Shown here piece by piece: positions 45,911 to 58,511 of a stretch of DNA of 64,000 nt. The notes below the pieces were generated by a model. It had not been told where the DNA came from, searched no databases, and saw only the letters and a program-made list of their open reading frames with translations. Source of the stretch: Astragalus membranaceus (lineage: Eukaryota; Streptophyta; Magnoliopsida; Fabales; Fabaceae); assembly GCA_039519185.1 (NCBI GenBank), contig CM076849.1:112907806-112971805 (forward strand), given 5' to 3'. How positions within the stretch are numbered: position 1 is the first letter of the stretch; every line of letters starts with the position of its first letter. Position numbers and translations under genes: made by a program.

Positions 45911-47128
45911 TGTAACATCCCCTAATTACCTAAATTAATTTAATTAATTTGGCAAGAGGTTATCATGAAATGGTTAGTTGGCAAGCATTGTTAAATTATG
46001 TGAGGCTTTAAATAGATGATTTATTATGCCTAAGTTCTAAGCTAATTTTATTGAGTTAAGTTACCTAGAGCTCATAGGGATCCTTAGGAGGAGAGTACCA
46101 GCTGAAGGGTAAATGGGTCTTTTCCCCAACCCACTTAAACCCCCCCAACTGAAGGTCAAACAAACCCAAACACTTTATGATATTGGAGCTGAAAAACAGA
46201 AAAGAGGAAGAGAGAAGGAGGAGAGAATTCGAGAGAGGGAGTGGAGAAGAAAGAGAGGGATCCTACCTCAAAGGCCCTTGCATGTCCATTCTGAATCCAT
46301 CACCCTCCACCATTTTCCTTCTTCTTCCCATTGACCCCATTTTCTAAGCAAACAACCACCTTAACTCCAAATCCCCATTTTTGTCCATATGAAGCTCCGA
46401 GCTCCAAAAATGAAGTTTAATAGCTGAATACGGTTTGCATGTTCATTTTGGTAGCCACAAAGTGATTAGCAACCTTCATAGGTTAGATTGAGAGCTGAAG
46501 TTCGAAGTGGTAGAGGCCAAGCTCTATCGGTTCAGTTTTTGGAGCGTTTAGAGTAGCGTGGAGTCGAGTCCGAAGACGTTCGTGAGGTTACTCCAACCGT
46601 GTCTTTCCGTTGATCCGTTGGTTACGTGATTGTCATCACGTCAGGTGAGTTCTATACTCGCTTAGGGATTTTTTTGACGTTGAGTCATTTCAAATTCTGA
46701 AACGATATTGTTTAAATCCGCTTTGTGAAAACTTGACGAAAACCTTTTCATCGAAATATTACTATGTTTATAACCGATTGCTTGGTTGAGGAATGAATGA
46801 ATGGATTGATTGTTTATCGTTTTCACTAGTCTGGTATAATAATTGTCATGTTAGGATATCGATCGGAACAAAATCGGAATCGAAACGGACTTGGAAAAAT
46901 GTCACGAAACCGGAAAATTGGCCACTGGCAAGGATGCACGGATCGTGCCTCACAAGGGCACGGATCGTGCGGATCCTTCTATTACCCCAACTCAGCATTT
47001 TCAAAATTTAAGACACGCACGGGTCGTGCGCCCTTGTGGCTCGGACCGTGCGTCCTGTAAGTTTTTCAAAACTGAAATTTAAATGATACGCACGGGTCGT
47101 GCGCCTCTGGGGCACGGATCGTGCGGAT
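45911..47128 (+). repeat. G10 3' LTR, first part
   Basis: TGTAACATCCCCTAATTACC onward; the LTR resumes at 56691 and ends at 57767 (about 2295 bp in all). It includes an array of CGCACGGGTCGTGCG-type palindromes (46934-47126). G11 is inserted at the end of that array with CGGAT duplications. Confidence 0.92.
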
Positions 47129-49625
47129 TGTAACACCCCCTTTTCATAACCTTACTATTTAATAAAATCAGAGTTTTTTTTTTTTGAACAACAATAAAAG
47201 AGAGTGCTACATTTACTTCATAAAAATCAACACTTCAAAATCGTATAGTTCGGTTAAAAGCTACAAGATACATAGCACCATAAAACACCTGCTTAGTTCG
47301 CATCAATTAAATACAGTCACTACCGCAGCGGAATAATAATAAGTTCAAAACAAGTTCAATACATCACCAATAACAGTCTAACAGTATCAAATGAAATAAC
47401 ACATAAGCATAAGACACCCCCCGGTGCTACGTATCAGAGCATGACACTTCCTAACAGACGAAGGCATATGGGTAACCTTCACTCGCTAATACCTGCACGT
47501 TGCCGACATAAGAAGCAACATAAAAGCAGTAGGGTGAGTCTCTTTTCATAATTAATAACATATGGAATAAGCACTGCATAGGAAAAGTAACTAGGCACAC
47601 CGATTCGTAACAATGGCAGCAATCACATCAAAGTTACAATATCCAAAACAACATTACAAAATGTATAGTTATGCATGAAAATGCAACCCAAACTCCATGG
47701 GCACATGCATGTCGGATCCGTCACCAAATACAATTAGGCCGAAGCCTCTGCTCACGAATTAAAATTAGGCCGAAGCCTCTGCTCACCGATAATGCACATG
47801 GTTCATGAGACGCCATGACAATGCACCACAACACCCACACAATTCACCAATTCACCATATAACTCACCAATAAACTCACCAAATAAAACTCACCAATTAA
47901 ATTCACCAATAAAACTCACCAACAAAACTCACCAATAAAACTCCAAATAAATCAGTACCAATTTAATTAAACCGTTTTAGGACATTGACACGGAATAGGA
48001 GAAAGTGAATAAAAATTGCGATTAGACACCTTGAACCGTTAGCTTCAAAACGCATTTTGAACCGTTAAATTTGGATAACCGAGTCAAAAGTTATGATTAA
48101 AACAAAATCGAGAAAATACTTAGACATTCTGGAACTGGCGCACAGGCGCTGGGCGCCCAGGAGCAACACAGGACTGGCGCATAGGTGCTGGAATTGGCGC
48201 AGGGGAACACGGCGCCCAGGCACTAGGCGCCTAAGGCCAACACGCAAGAAAACTCATTTGACTTCGAAATTAATTTTGCACGAGCCAAATACTCAGAATA
48301 TGGGAACCCAGCAAAAATTTTGGCAAAATGTGACACGCATCATTGGCGCCCATGGACTAGGTGCCTAAGGCCAGGACAGGGAACAACTCCTATGACTCCA
48401 AAAATTATTTTACACGAGCCATTTACTCAGTGTATGAGAACCCAAAAAGAATTTTGAGAAAATATGCAACACAACAGTGGCGCCCTTGGCGCCCATGGCC
48501 AAGGCGCCTAGCGCCAAAACAGGAGCACAGTGAAACAGGCGCAGTAAAAACTGGCGCAGGGCGCCTAGCGCCCAGACACAGAACTGGCGCAGGAACACCC
48601 AAAAACTGGCGCAGAGCACACGGCGCCCATGCACTAGGCGCCTAATGAAAACACGGGTTACAACTCTTTTGGTGGCCAAAATCATTTTACACGAGCTATT
48701 TTACTTGGACATGAAAACCAAAAGCCAAAATTGGCAAAACGATCACCAGAAAATTGGAGCCCTTGGCGCCCATGGCACAAGGCGCCTAGCGCCTGGGACA
48801 GCAACAGACACAACAGGCGCAGCACAGCCCTTGGCGCCCAGCAGCAGGGCGCTAGGGATAGAATTCCAGCAACACACACACACACCTAGGGCGCCTAAGG
48901 CTCCATCAATTTATGAGTTTCTCTCAACATAAAAATACCAAAATAAATCACCAATGCCAATTACTTATATGAACACTAGCCATCACATTTTCCACCAAAA
49001 ATTCATTCAATCATAACACCAAACAATGGGCATGCACAACTCCTATTGTGTACAATTCAACACCAATCCAACATATCTTTGCACAATTAAAATTCAGCAT
49101 AGCAACAACACCAAAACTTACCAATCATTCATAGAAATTACCCTAGAACTTAATCCTAGACAACACCTATCACATAAATTATTAAGAATGGAAAGAAGAA
49201 CCCCCTAACCTTATGGAATTCGAATATGCTAGGCAAGGCTCCAAGGAATTGCAAGACACCAACAAGCTTTCCCTTCTTCCTTGAGTGCTCCACGAATTTT
49301 CTCCCCTTTTCTCTTGCAAACCCTCGCCTCCTCTTCTCACTCTCTCTATTCGCTTCTTTTCTTTCTTTTGGATGGAATAAGTGAAATGAAAACTAACCCA
49401 CAAGACCCCTAAGTGAGTCGAGTCCTATGACTAGCCAACGGGTCATGGGCCTACTTGTGGATCATGGGCCCCCATGCACACCACCTAATTCGTGACCACA
49501 CCTCCTAAATAAATAAAATAAAATAAATTAAATTAAATTCTGAATTAGTTAATTAAATTAAATAAATATTGTAAGCCTTAAATAACTTAATTAAATAATT
49601 AATTAAATTATTTTGGGGCGTTACA
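47129..49625 (-). repeat. G11 3' LTR, 2497 bp
   Basis: On the minus strand TGTAACGCCCCAAAATAATT ... GGGGGTGTTACA. It contains a GGCGCC-rich block (48130-48890) adjoining a CTTTTGACTCGG segment (plus strand CCGAGTCAAAAG, 48079-48090), and two GGCTTCGGCCTAA segments (near 47735 and 47770). Confidence 0.93.
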
Positions 49626-49640
49626 ATCCTCCCCCTCTTA
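49626..49640 (-). other. G11 polypurine tract
   Basis: On the plus strand ATCCTCCCCCTCTTA, the complement of TAAGAGGGGGAGGAT, next to the 3' LTR and overlapping the gag-pol stop codon. Confidence 0.85.
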
Positions 49641-52600
49641 GAATATTTCGTCCTCGAAATTACCTGAATCGAACAACTCCGGATATGCTTCCCGCATCTT
49701 ACTCTCCAGCTCCCAAGTCATACTCTCACCAGCAGCTCCTAACCAAACCACTTTCACCAAAGGAATCTCCTTCCCTCTCAGAATCTTCACTTCTCTATCT
49801 TCAATTCGCACAGGCATAGTCTCCACAGTGAGATTATCCCGTACTTCTACTTCATCCATCTGAATCACATGAGACGGGTCCGGAACATACTTTCGAAGTT
49901 GTGACACGTAAAACACGTCATGCAAGTTCGAAAGATTAGGCGGCAAAGCCACCCTATAGGCAATACTTCCCACCCTCTCCGTAATCTGATACGGACCAAT
50001 GAAACGGGGAGTTAACTTCTTTGATTTCAAGGCACGCCCAACACCAGTCACCGGAGTGACTCTCAGGAACACATGATCACCAGCCTGAAACTCTAAATCC
50101 TTCCTTCTCTTATCATGATAGCTCTTTTGTCGACTCTGCGACGCTTTCATCTTCTCACGGATTAATTTTACCTTCTCAGTTGTTTCTCGCACGATCTCAG
50201 GCCCCAATACTGCACTCTCTCCAGATTCATACCAACATAACGGAGTCCTACATCTCCGACCATACAACGCCTCAAACGGTGCCATTCCAATACTAGAATG
50301 AAAACTGTTATTGTAGGTGAACTCAATCAATGGAAGATGAGAATCCCACGAACCTCCCTGCTCAAGAACACATGCCCTCAACAAGTCCTCTAACGACTGA
50401 ATAGTCCTCTCCGTCTGACCATCTGTCTGCGGATGATAGGCGGAGCTCAACCTCAACTTAGAGCCCAACGCTTCTTGCAAACTTTTCCAAAATTCAGAAG
50501 TGAATCTTGGATCTCTATCAGATACAATACTAAGCGGAACGCCATGCAACTTCACAATTGTCATGATGTACATCTCTGCTAACTTTGGAACTGGATAAGT
50601 GATATCAATTGGTAAAAAGTGAGCAGACTTCGTCAGCCTATCCACAACCACCCATATAGCATCAAATCCTCTCACGGTTCTAGGCAAACTAGTTACAAAG
50701 TCCATGGTAATGCTATCCCATTTCCATTCCGGAATCTCCAACGGCTGCATCAACCCCGCGGGTTTCTGATGCTCAATCTTAGACTTCTGACAAGTCAGAC
50801 AAGAATACACAAACTGTGCCACATCCTTCTTCATACCAGGCCACCAGAACAACTTCTTCAAATCTTGGTACATTTTCGTAGCCCCTGGATGGATACTCAA
50901 CTTGCTCCTATGGCTCTCCTCAAGAATCATTCTCTTCATCTCAACATCATCAGGAATGCAGATCCTATCCCTGAATCTCAATACACCTTGGGAATCTAAC
51001 TTGAAATCCCCATTCACAGCTTGACCATTCCCAACTAACAAGTCCACCAACTTTACATCTGACTTTTGGGCTTCTCGAATACTAACCAAAAATTCATTGC
51101 CAATCTTCAACATTCCCAATCTGACGCTCTGCGGTGTCACTTCGCAAACTAGACTCATATCCCGGAACTGCTCAATTAGCTCTAATTCTTTCACCATCAT
51201 AGCCGACATATGCAAGCTCTTCCGACTTAAAGCATCAGCCACGACATTAGCTTTGCCGGGGTGAAAGCTCAAGCCGAAATCATAATCCTTTAGCAATTCT
51301 AACCAACGTCTCTGTCTCATATTCAGCTCCTTCTGATCGAACAAGTATTTCAGGCTCTTATGGTCACTAAACACTTCAAATCTAGTACCATACAAATAGT
51401 GCCTCCAAATCTTCAGCACAAATACAATCGCAGCCAGCTCCAAATCATGAGTAGGGTAGTTCTTCTCATGTGTCCTCAACTGTCTAGACGCATAAGCTAC
51501 TACCTTACCTTCTTGCATCAACACACCTCCCAAACCCATCTTGGAAGCATCACAATACACTACGAACGGTTGATCCGGAACAGGCAAAGTCAAAACGGGC
51601 GATGTTGTCAACCTCTTATTCAATTCATTGAAGCCCTCCTCACAGCGAGCATCCCACACAAATGCTTTTCCCTTACACGTCAATTGAGTCAACGGAAGGG
51701 CTAACTTCGAGAAACCTTCAATAAACCTCCTGTAATAACCAACTAACCCCAAGAAGCTTCTAATCTCTGTAACTGACTTCGGACTCTCCCATTGCAACAC
51801 AGCATCAATCTTGGCTGGATCCACCGCTATACCGTTACCAGAGATAACATGACCAAGGAAACCCACTTCATTCAGCCAGAACTCACACTTAGAAAACTTC
51901 GCATACAATTTCTTTTCTTTCAACGCTTCTAACACTAATCTCAAATGTTCTGCGTGCTCCACTTCCGTCTTAGAATACACCAGAATGTCGTCAATAAACA
52001 CAACTACAAACCGATCCAAATAACTATGGAAGGTACGATTCATGTACTCCATGAATACTCTCGGAGCGTTGGTAACACCGAACGGCATCACAGAATACTC
52101 ATAGTGCCCATATCTCGTTCTGAAAGCTGTCTTCTGAATGTCTTCATCCCTTACCTTGATCTGGTGATAACCCGACCTCAAATCGATTTTGCTAAACACT
52201 TTAGAACCCACCAATCGGTCCATCAAATCATCAATTCTGGGGAGCGGATATCTGTTCTTTATTGTTACCTTGTTCAATTGCCTATAATCGACACAAAGTC
52301 TCATACTCCCATCCTTCTTTTTCACTAACAATACCGGAGCACCCCATGGTGACACACTTGGCCTTACAAATTTCCTCTCAAGCAGATCTTCTAGTTGCTT
52401 TTTCAATTCAGACAACTCTGAGGCTGACATCTGGTACGGTGCCATAGACACAGGCCTCGTACCCAGTATAAGATCAATAGCAAACTCAACCTCCCTCTCT
52501 GACGGAACACTTGGAATTTCATCCGAAAACACTTCAGGAAAGTCATACACTACTTGTACCCCTTCAATGATCGCCTGATTCTCAGCAGACAATGACGCCA

Positions 52601-54003
52601 TCAAAGCAAATAGATGAACTCCTTCTTTCATTACCTTATGCAGTTGACCAGCAGGCAACAAAACAGATTCTTCTTCTTCGGGAGGAAGGAAACTCACAGA
52701 TTTACGAAAACAATTAATATGCACATGGTTAACTACTAACCAGTCCATACCAAGGATGACATCCAACCCTCCCCAACGGCAAACAAATAAGGTCAACAAG
52801 GAAATCTCTGCCGAAGATTGACAGAGGGTACTTAGCACACACAAGAGAGGTAGTTACTGAACCCTTAGCTGGAGTGTCAATAACCATCTCCCTCATCATA
52901 GAAGACAAAGCAAGGTCCAATTTCTTAGCACATAAAGCAGCAATAAATGAATGCGTAGCACCGGTATCAATAATAGCAATCAAAGGAATACCATTAATAA
53001 AACATGTACCTCTAATCTCATTAGTATCCTCTGATCCTGCGAGAGAAAACACTTTTCCACTAAACTTCTCTTTCTTCGGCTTAGTACACTTGGTACTAAT
53101 ATGACCTACTTCCCCACAGTTGTAGCACATCACATCCATTTTCTCACATTTGGCAGCTACATGACCTTCCTTACCGCACTAGAAACATTTATTATCTGAG
53201 CAGTCAAAACTCTTATGGCCCGGCTTGCCACACCTGTAGCACACAACTTTCGCAGGGGCATCTCCCCCACTTGGTTTCTTACTATCAGCATACCTCTGCT
53301 TACCCTTACCAGCCGGAACCTCATATGGCTTACCCCGGTTCTGAAATTTACCCCTCTGATCTCTCATGACCTTGGAGTGAGCATTACTATCCTCTTCGAA
53401 TATCCTGCAACTGTCGATTAAATCAGCGAATACCCGAATCTTCTGGTGCCCTACAGCTTTCTTTATATCAGCCCTCAGCCCATTCTCAAACTTAATACAT
53501 TTTGAGAATTCAGAATCAGCATCAGCATAATGGGGATAAAACTTAGCCAATTCAGTGAACTTGGCAGCATACTCTGTCACTGTCATGTTCCCTTGCTTGA
53601 GCTCAAGGAATTCTATTTCTTTCTTTCCCCTCACATCTTCTGGAAAATACTTCCGTAAGAACTCTCTACAGAAAACAGTCCAAGTTATCTCCTCATTAGC
53701 AGTTTCTAACCTCTGTCTGACCTCCATCCACCAATCATCAGCTTCTTCTGCCAGCGTATGGGTACCATACCTGACCTTCTGCGCATCATTACAATCCATG
53801 ACACGAAATATCCTTTCAATCTCTTTCAGCCATGCTAGAGCACCATCCGGATTATACTTGCCCTTAAAGACGGGTGGATTCTCCCTCTGGAACGTGGCTA
53901 AACTACGAGTCCCAGCATTTTCAGCACCATTTTGCTGGTTCCCAACAGCCTGAGCCATAGCCTGCAGAGCAGCAGCAAGAGCAGCATCGTTTCTCCCAGC
54001 CAT
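49638..54003 (-). pseudogene. G11 gag-pol, one stop and one frameshift
   Basis: Starts at ATG 54003 (MAGRNDAALAAALQAMAQ). Gag domain with FKGKYNPDGALAWLKEIER; a zinc knuckle CYRCGKPGHKSFDC (about residues 251-264), a TAG at 53179-53181 in the next knuckle, then another knuckle CYNCGEVGHISTKC. Protease IIDTGATHSF (about 52975). A frameshift lies near 52770, at a C run before LDVILGMDW. Then come RT (FIDDILVYSK), RNase H (YCDASKMGLGG), integrase HHCC and DDE (DFVTSLP; SDRDPRF; TERTIQSLED) and the chromodomain tail (LVKVVWLGAAGES ... WELESKMREAYPEL). It ends at TAA 49638-49640, overlapping the polypurine tract. The 1068-residue pol frame downstream of the shift is open. Confidence 0.95.
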
Positions 54004-54107
54004 TTCAAATTATCACTGCAGCACAAACAGAAATTTAGAACTAATCTAAAAATTCCTATTCGCCATAAGACACTATGACAGGACGACTTGGCCGGACAGA
54101 CCGAACT

Positions 54108-54119
54108 GCTCTGATACCA
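54108..54119 (-). other. G11 primer-binding site
   Basis: GCTCTGATACCA on the plus strand, the complement of the iMet site TGGTATCAGAGC, four bases inside the 5' LTR. The leader to the gag ATG is only about 105 bases. Confidence 0.93.
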
Positions 54120-54123
54120 CTAA

Positions 54124-56685
54124 TGTAACACCCCATTTTCATAACCTTACTATTTAATAAAATCAGAGTTTCTTTTTTTTTGAACAACAATACAAGAGAG
54201 TGCTACATTTACTTCATAAAAATCAACACTTCAAAATCGTATAGTTCGGTTAAAAGCTACAAGATACATAGCACCATAAAACACCTGCTTAGTTCGCATC
54301 AATTCAATACAGTCACTACCGCAGCGGAATAATAATAAGTTCAAAACAAGTTCAATACATCACCAATAACAGTCTAACAGTATCAAATGAAATAACACAT
54401 AAGCATAAGACACCCCCCCGGTGCTACGTATCAGAGCATGACACTTCCTAACAGACGAAGGCATACGGGTAACCTTCACTCGCTAATACCTGCACGTTGC
54501 CGACATAAGAAGCAACATAAAAGCAGTAGGGTGAGTCTCTTTTCATAATTAATAACATATGGAATAAGCACTGCATAGGAAAAGTAACTAGGCACACCGA
54601 TTCGTAACAATGGCAGCAATCACATCAAAGTTACAATATCCAAAACAACATTACAAAATGTATAGTTATGCATGAAAATGCAACCCAAACTCCACGGGCA
54701 CATGCATGTCGGATCCGTCACCAAATACAATTAGACCGAAACCTCTGCTCACCAATTAAAATTAGGCCGAAGCCTCTGCTCACCGATAATGCACATGGTT
54801 CATGAGACGCCATGACAATGCACCACAACACCCACACAATTCACCAATTCACCATATAACTCACCAATAAACTCACCAAATAAAACTCACCAATTAAACT
54901 CACCAATAAAACTCACCACCAAAACTCACCAATAAAACTCCAAATAAATCAGTACCAATTTAATTAAACCGTTTTAGGACATTGACACGGAATAGGAGAA
55001 AGTGAGTAAAAATTGCGATTAGACACCTTGAACAACTTCAGTCCAGGACCATCAGGAAAATAATCCATTTTTGCCTAAGACCAGAATATTTAAGAAGACA
55101 TCGGAATTAGCTTCAAAACGCATTTTGAACCGTTAAATTTGGATAACCGAGTCAAAAGTTATGATTAAAACAAAATCGAGAAAATACTTAGACATTCTGG
55201 AACTGGCGCACAGGCGCTGGGCGCCCAGGAGCAACACAGGACTGGCGCATAGGCGCTGGAACTGGCGGAGGGGAACACGGCGCCCAGGCACTAGGCGCCT
55301 AAGGCCAACAGGCAAGAAAACTCATTTGACTTCGAAATTAATTTTGCACGAGCCAAATACTCAGCAAAAATTTTGGCAAAATGTGACACGCATCATTGGC
55401 GCCCATCGACTAGGCGCCTAAGGCCAGGACAGGGAACAACTCCTATGACTCCAAAAATTATTTTACACGAGCCATTTACTCTGTATGAGAACCCAAAAAG
55501 AATTTTGAGAAAATATGCAACACAACAGTGGCGCCCTTGGCGCCCATGGCCAAGGCGCCTAGCGCCAAAACAGGAGCACAGTGAAACAGGCGCAGGAAAA
55601 ACTGGCGCAGGGCGCCTAGCGCCCAGACACAGAACTGGCGCAGGAACACCCAAAAACTGGCGCAGAGCACACGGCGCCCATGCACTAGGCGCCTAATGAA
55701 AACACGGGTTACAACTCTTTTGGTGGCCAAAATCATTTTACACGAGCTATTTTACTTGGACATGAAAACCAAAAGCCAAAATTGGCAAAACGATCACCAG
55801 AAAATTGGGGCCCTTGGCGCCCTTGGCGCCCATGGCACAAGGCGCCTAGCGCCTGGGACAGCAACAGACACAACAGGCGCAGCACAGCCCTTGGCGCCCA
55901 GCAGCAGGGCGCCTGGGACAGAATTCCAGCAACACACACACACACCTAAGGCGCCTAAGGCTCCATCAATTTTTGAGTTTCTCTCAACATAAAAATACCA
56001 AATTAAATCACCAATGCCAATTACTTATATGAACACTAGCCATCACATTTTCCACCAAAAATTCATTCAATCATAACACCATACAATGGGCATGCACAAT
56101 TCCTATTGTGTACAATTCAACACCACTCCAACATATCTTTGCACAATTAAAATTCAGCATAGCAACAACACCAAAACATACCAATCACTCATAGAAATTA
56201 CCCTAGAACCTAATCCTAGACAACACCTATCACATAAATTATTAAGAATGGAAAGAAGAACCCCCTAACCTTATGGAATTCGAATATGCTAGGCAAGGCT
56301 CCAAGGAATTGCAAGACACCAACAAGCTTTCCCTTCTTCCTTGAGTGCTCCACGAATTTTCTCCCCTTTTCTCTTGCAAACCCTCGCCTCCTCTTCTCAC
56401 TCTCTCTATTCGCTTCTTTTCTTTCTTTTGGATGGAATAAGTGAAATGAAAACTAACCCACAAGACCCCTAAGTGAGTCGAGTCCTATGACTAGCCAACG
56501 GGTCATGGGCCTACTTGTGGATCATGGGCCCCCATGCACACCACCTAATTCGTGACCACACCTCCTAAATAAATAAAAAAAATTAAATTAAATTAAATTC
56601 TGAATTAGTTAATTAAATTAAATAAATATTGTAAGCCTTAAATAACTTAATTAAATAAATAATTAAATTATTTTGGGGCATTACA
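54124..56685 (-). repeat. G11 5' LTR, 2562 bp
   Basis: Matches 47129-49625 but carries an extra segment of about 72 bp at 55034-55105 and lacks a few short pieces found in the other copy. The GGCGCC-rich block is at about 55205-55965. Confidence 0.93.
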
Positions 56686-56690
56686 CGGAT

Positions 56691-57767
56691 CCTTCTGTTG
56701 CCCTAACTCAAAATCCTTTTAAATCCCTTCCGAACGATTCCGATTCCTTTCCGATTGATTCCCCAATGTTTCCCAAGGATGGAAACCCACTTATGTCATG
56801 AAACGAATGAAGTTTGAGGTAAATCTCACAAGCATAAATGTTAAAGAAAACCGTACTTTAGTGAAGCGCGAGTGTACACCCTCATTTCATAACGGCCAAG
56901 GTAAGAAATGTTAATTCACGGCAAAATGCCTTCCCTCGTGGAAGGATAGACGGTACATGACTGAAATCATAGACGGCCCATTGCGGGTACATGTATATCT
57001 AATGTATAATAAATACAAGAGGATAAGGGTGACGACCCTTAGAGGATTAGCATACTAGGGGAGGGGAAGTCATGAGCCCCAAAACCTAGACTCAAGAGGT
57101 TTCACCCACTAGAAATAGCGGGATGGGTTCACCAAAGCCAAAGATGTGCCTATAAAATAGGTAGGCTGAGGTGTTATGCTAAAATCATGGAACAAAATAT
57201 TGTATGCTTCATGTGTCGCTTAGGAGGGCCATGAGCATAAAGGTTACAGGAACTTAATATATTTCCACGTGGTTGCTTTTTAGGGCCACGAGTTCAAAGT
57301 AAAGCATAATGAACCGCTAGAGTTAGTAAGGGGTCTCGATAGGACTCACTGAGATAATGTTTATCTCACCCTTCATATTTGTGGTTTTTACAGAGAAACA
57401 GGGGAAAGCAAAGGCGACAAAGCACAGTTAGCCGGTGCGACTCATGGAACTATTGGAAATTGGATTTCCGCTTAGCCCTTTGTATTTTATTTAGTTATGT
57501 CACCGATTGTATGACTTTCATTGTTTAAGTTGTAAAATCGTTTCCGCTACTTTATGTTTTGAGTATTGAACACCAGGATTATGTACAAGTCTTAAGTTTT
57601 GAAACTTAAGCATTTTCAGGAAGTTTATGAGGTTCAGAGAACCATTTGATATGTATTATCGAAAGTTTTAGTGGTGTTCAATATTTCAATAACAGGAAGT
57701 TACTCTGATGTATGCCATTTAGTGCATTTCGGTGATTCTACATGTTAGAATTTATCGGGGTGTTACA
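56691..57767 (+). repeat. G10 3' LTR, second part
   Basis: Continuation of 45911-47128 after G11 and its CGGAT copy. Ends TTATCGGGGTGTTACA, followed by the CAAGA duplication. Confidence 0.9.
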
Positions 57768-57772
57768 CAAGA

Positions 57773-58212
57773 GTGATCGAAAGAGCACAAGTGGGTATGT
57801 CTTCATGCATGGAACGACACCCATCTCTTGGTGCTCGAAGAAGCAAAGTATAGTTGCGTTATCCTCTTGTGAAGCAGAGTACGTGGCTGCTTCCTTTGCA
57901 GCATGTCAAGCATCATGGCTGAGCATGTTATTGGTCAAAACTAGGCTGCAGAGGGTCGAAACAATGAAGTTGTTGATCGACAACAAGTCTGCGATAGATC
58001 TCGCTAAGAAACATGTCGCACATGGTAGGTCGAAGCACATAGAGACCAGATATCACTTCCTGCGTGATCAAGTCAACAATGAGAAGCTGAATCTGGAGTA
58101 TTGTTGTTCGGAACTTCAAGTAGCTGATGCAATGACCAAGCCATTGCAAAAGGGAAGATTCGAAGAACTGAGAACTATGCTTGGAATGATGTCACTTAGC
58201 AATGTGAATTAA
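57773..58212 (+). pseudogene. C9 RNase H end, resumed after G10
   Basis: SDRKSTSGYVFMHG, WCSKKQSIVALSSCEAEYVA, SKHIETRYHFLRDQV, DAMTKPLQKGRFEEL, ending at TAA 58210-58212. It is the uninterrupted C-terminal end of copia RNase H. Joined to 45489 at the CAAGA duplication it completes the DKSDRKS motif. Confidence 0.93.
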
Positions 58213-58219
58213 GAGGGAA
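58211..58219 (+). other. C9 polypurine tract
   Basis: AAGAGGGAA directly before the 3' LTR and overlapping the stop codon of RNase H. Confidence 0.8.
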
Positions 58220-58511
58220 TATTGAGATATGCTTTGTAATTCAATTGCTTGTAAATATAGGTAGCCGCTAGTAATACAGACAGGTGTAGTAAGTAAGCCT
58301 ATTATGGGCCTAGTCGAAAGTGTGGGCCTGGTCGAAATCATGGGCCTAGCTTATCTATAGATATACGTAGTAGCATGTACAGGTACATAATTCTTGTGAA
58401 GAACGATTTTACAATAATTCAGTTTTACTGCATCATTGTCTTGCCCTACCTTTCTCTTCTCTCTAGCGTTTTCGCTCATTTCCCTCTCCCCTTCCGCCGT
58501 TTTCCCCAACA
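58220..58511 (+). repeat. C9 3' LTR, 292 bp
   Basis: Starts TATTGAGATATGC and ends TTTTCCCCAACA, followed by AGTCC. Same length as the 5' copy, with about a dozen substitutions. Confidence 0.94.

Larger units (their letters stand above)
47129..56685 (-). mobile_element. G11: minus-strand gypsy chromovirus (Tekay type), nearly complete
   Basis: LTRs at 47129-49625 (3') and 54124-56685 (5'), iMet primer site, gag-pol and polypurine tract, flanked by CGGAT (47124-47128 and 56686-56690). It inserted in the palindrome array of the G10 LTR. The coding region has one stop and one frameshift only. It is the best candidate in the window for the autonomous relative of G4. Confidence 0.95.
45495..57767 (+). 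mobile_element. G10: gypsy element reduced to 3' LTR plus foldback, hosting G11
   Basis: Flanked by CAAGA (45490-45494 and 57768-57772). The left end keeps only the first ten LTR bases (TGTAACATCC). Then come a 307-bp palindrome, the last codons of a chromodomain polyprotein (about 45830-45865; MRVKYPYLFD), a polypurine tract (AAAGTTGGGGTGAT) and a full 3' LTR split by G11. Nearly all of the 5' LTR, gag and pol is missing. Because both TSDs are perfect, the loss happened after integration or the element inserted in this short form. Confidence 0.85.
41362..58511 (+). mobile_element. C9: Ty1/copia element with short LTRs, nested insertions inside
   Basis: A complete but decayed copia element: 292-bp LTRs, a degenerate primer site, gag-pol, purine tract and 3' LTR, with AGTCC duplications (41357-41361 and 58512-58516). 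It interrupts an exon of the PMD pseudogene. About a dozen differences between the two 292-bp LTRs are visible, roughly 4-5%. It is therefore clearly older than G1, which fits its place at the bottom of the C9 > G10 > G11 nest. Confidence 0.95.
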
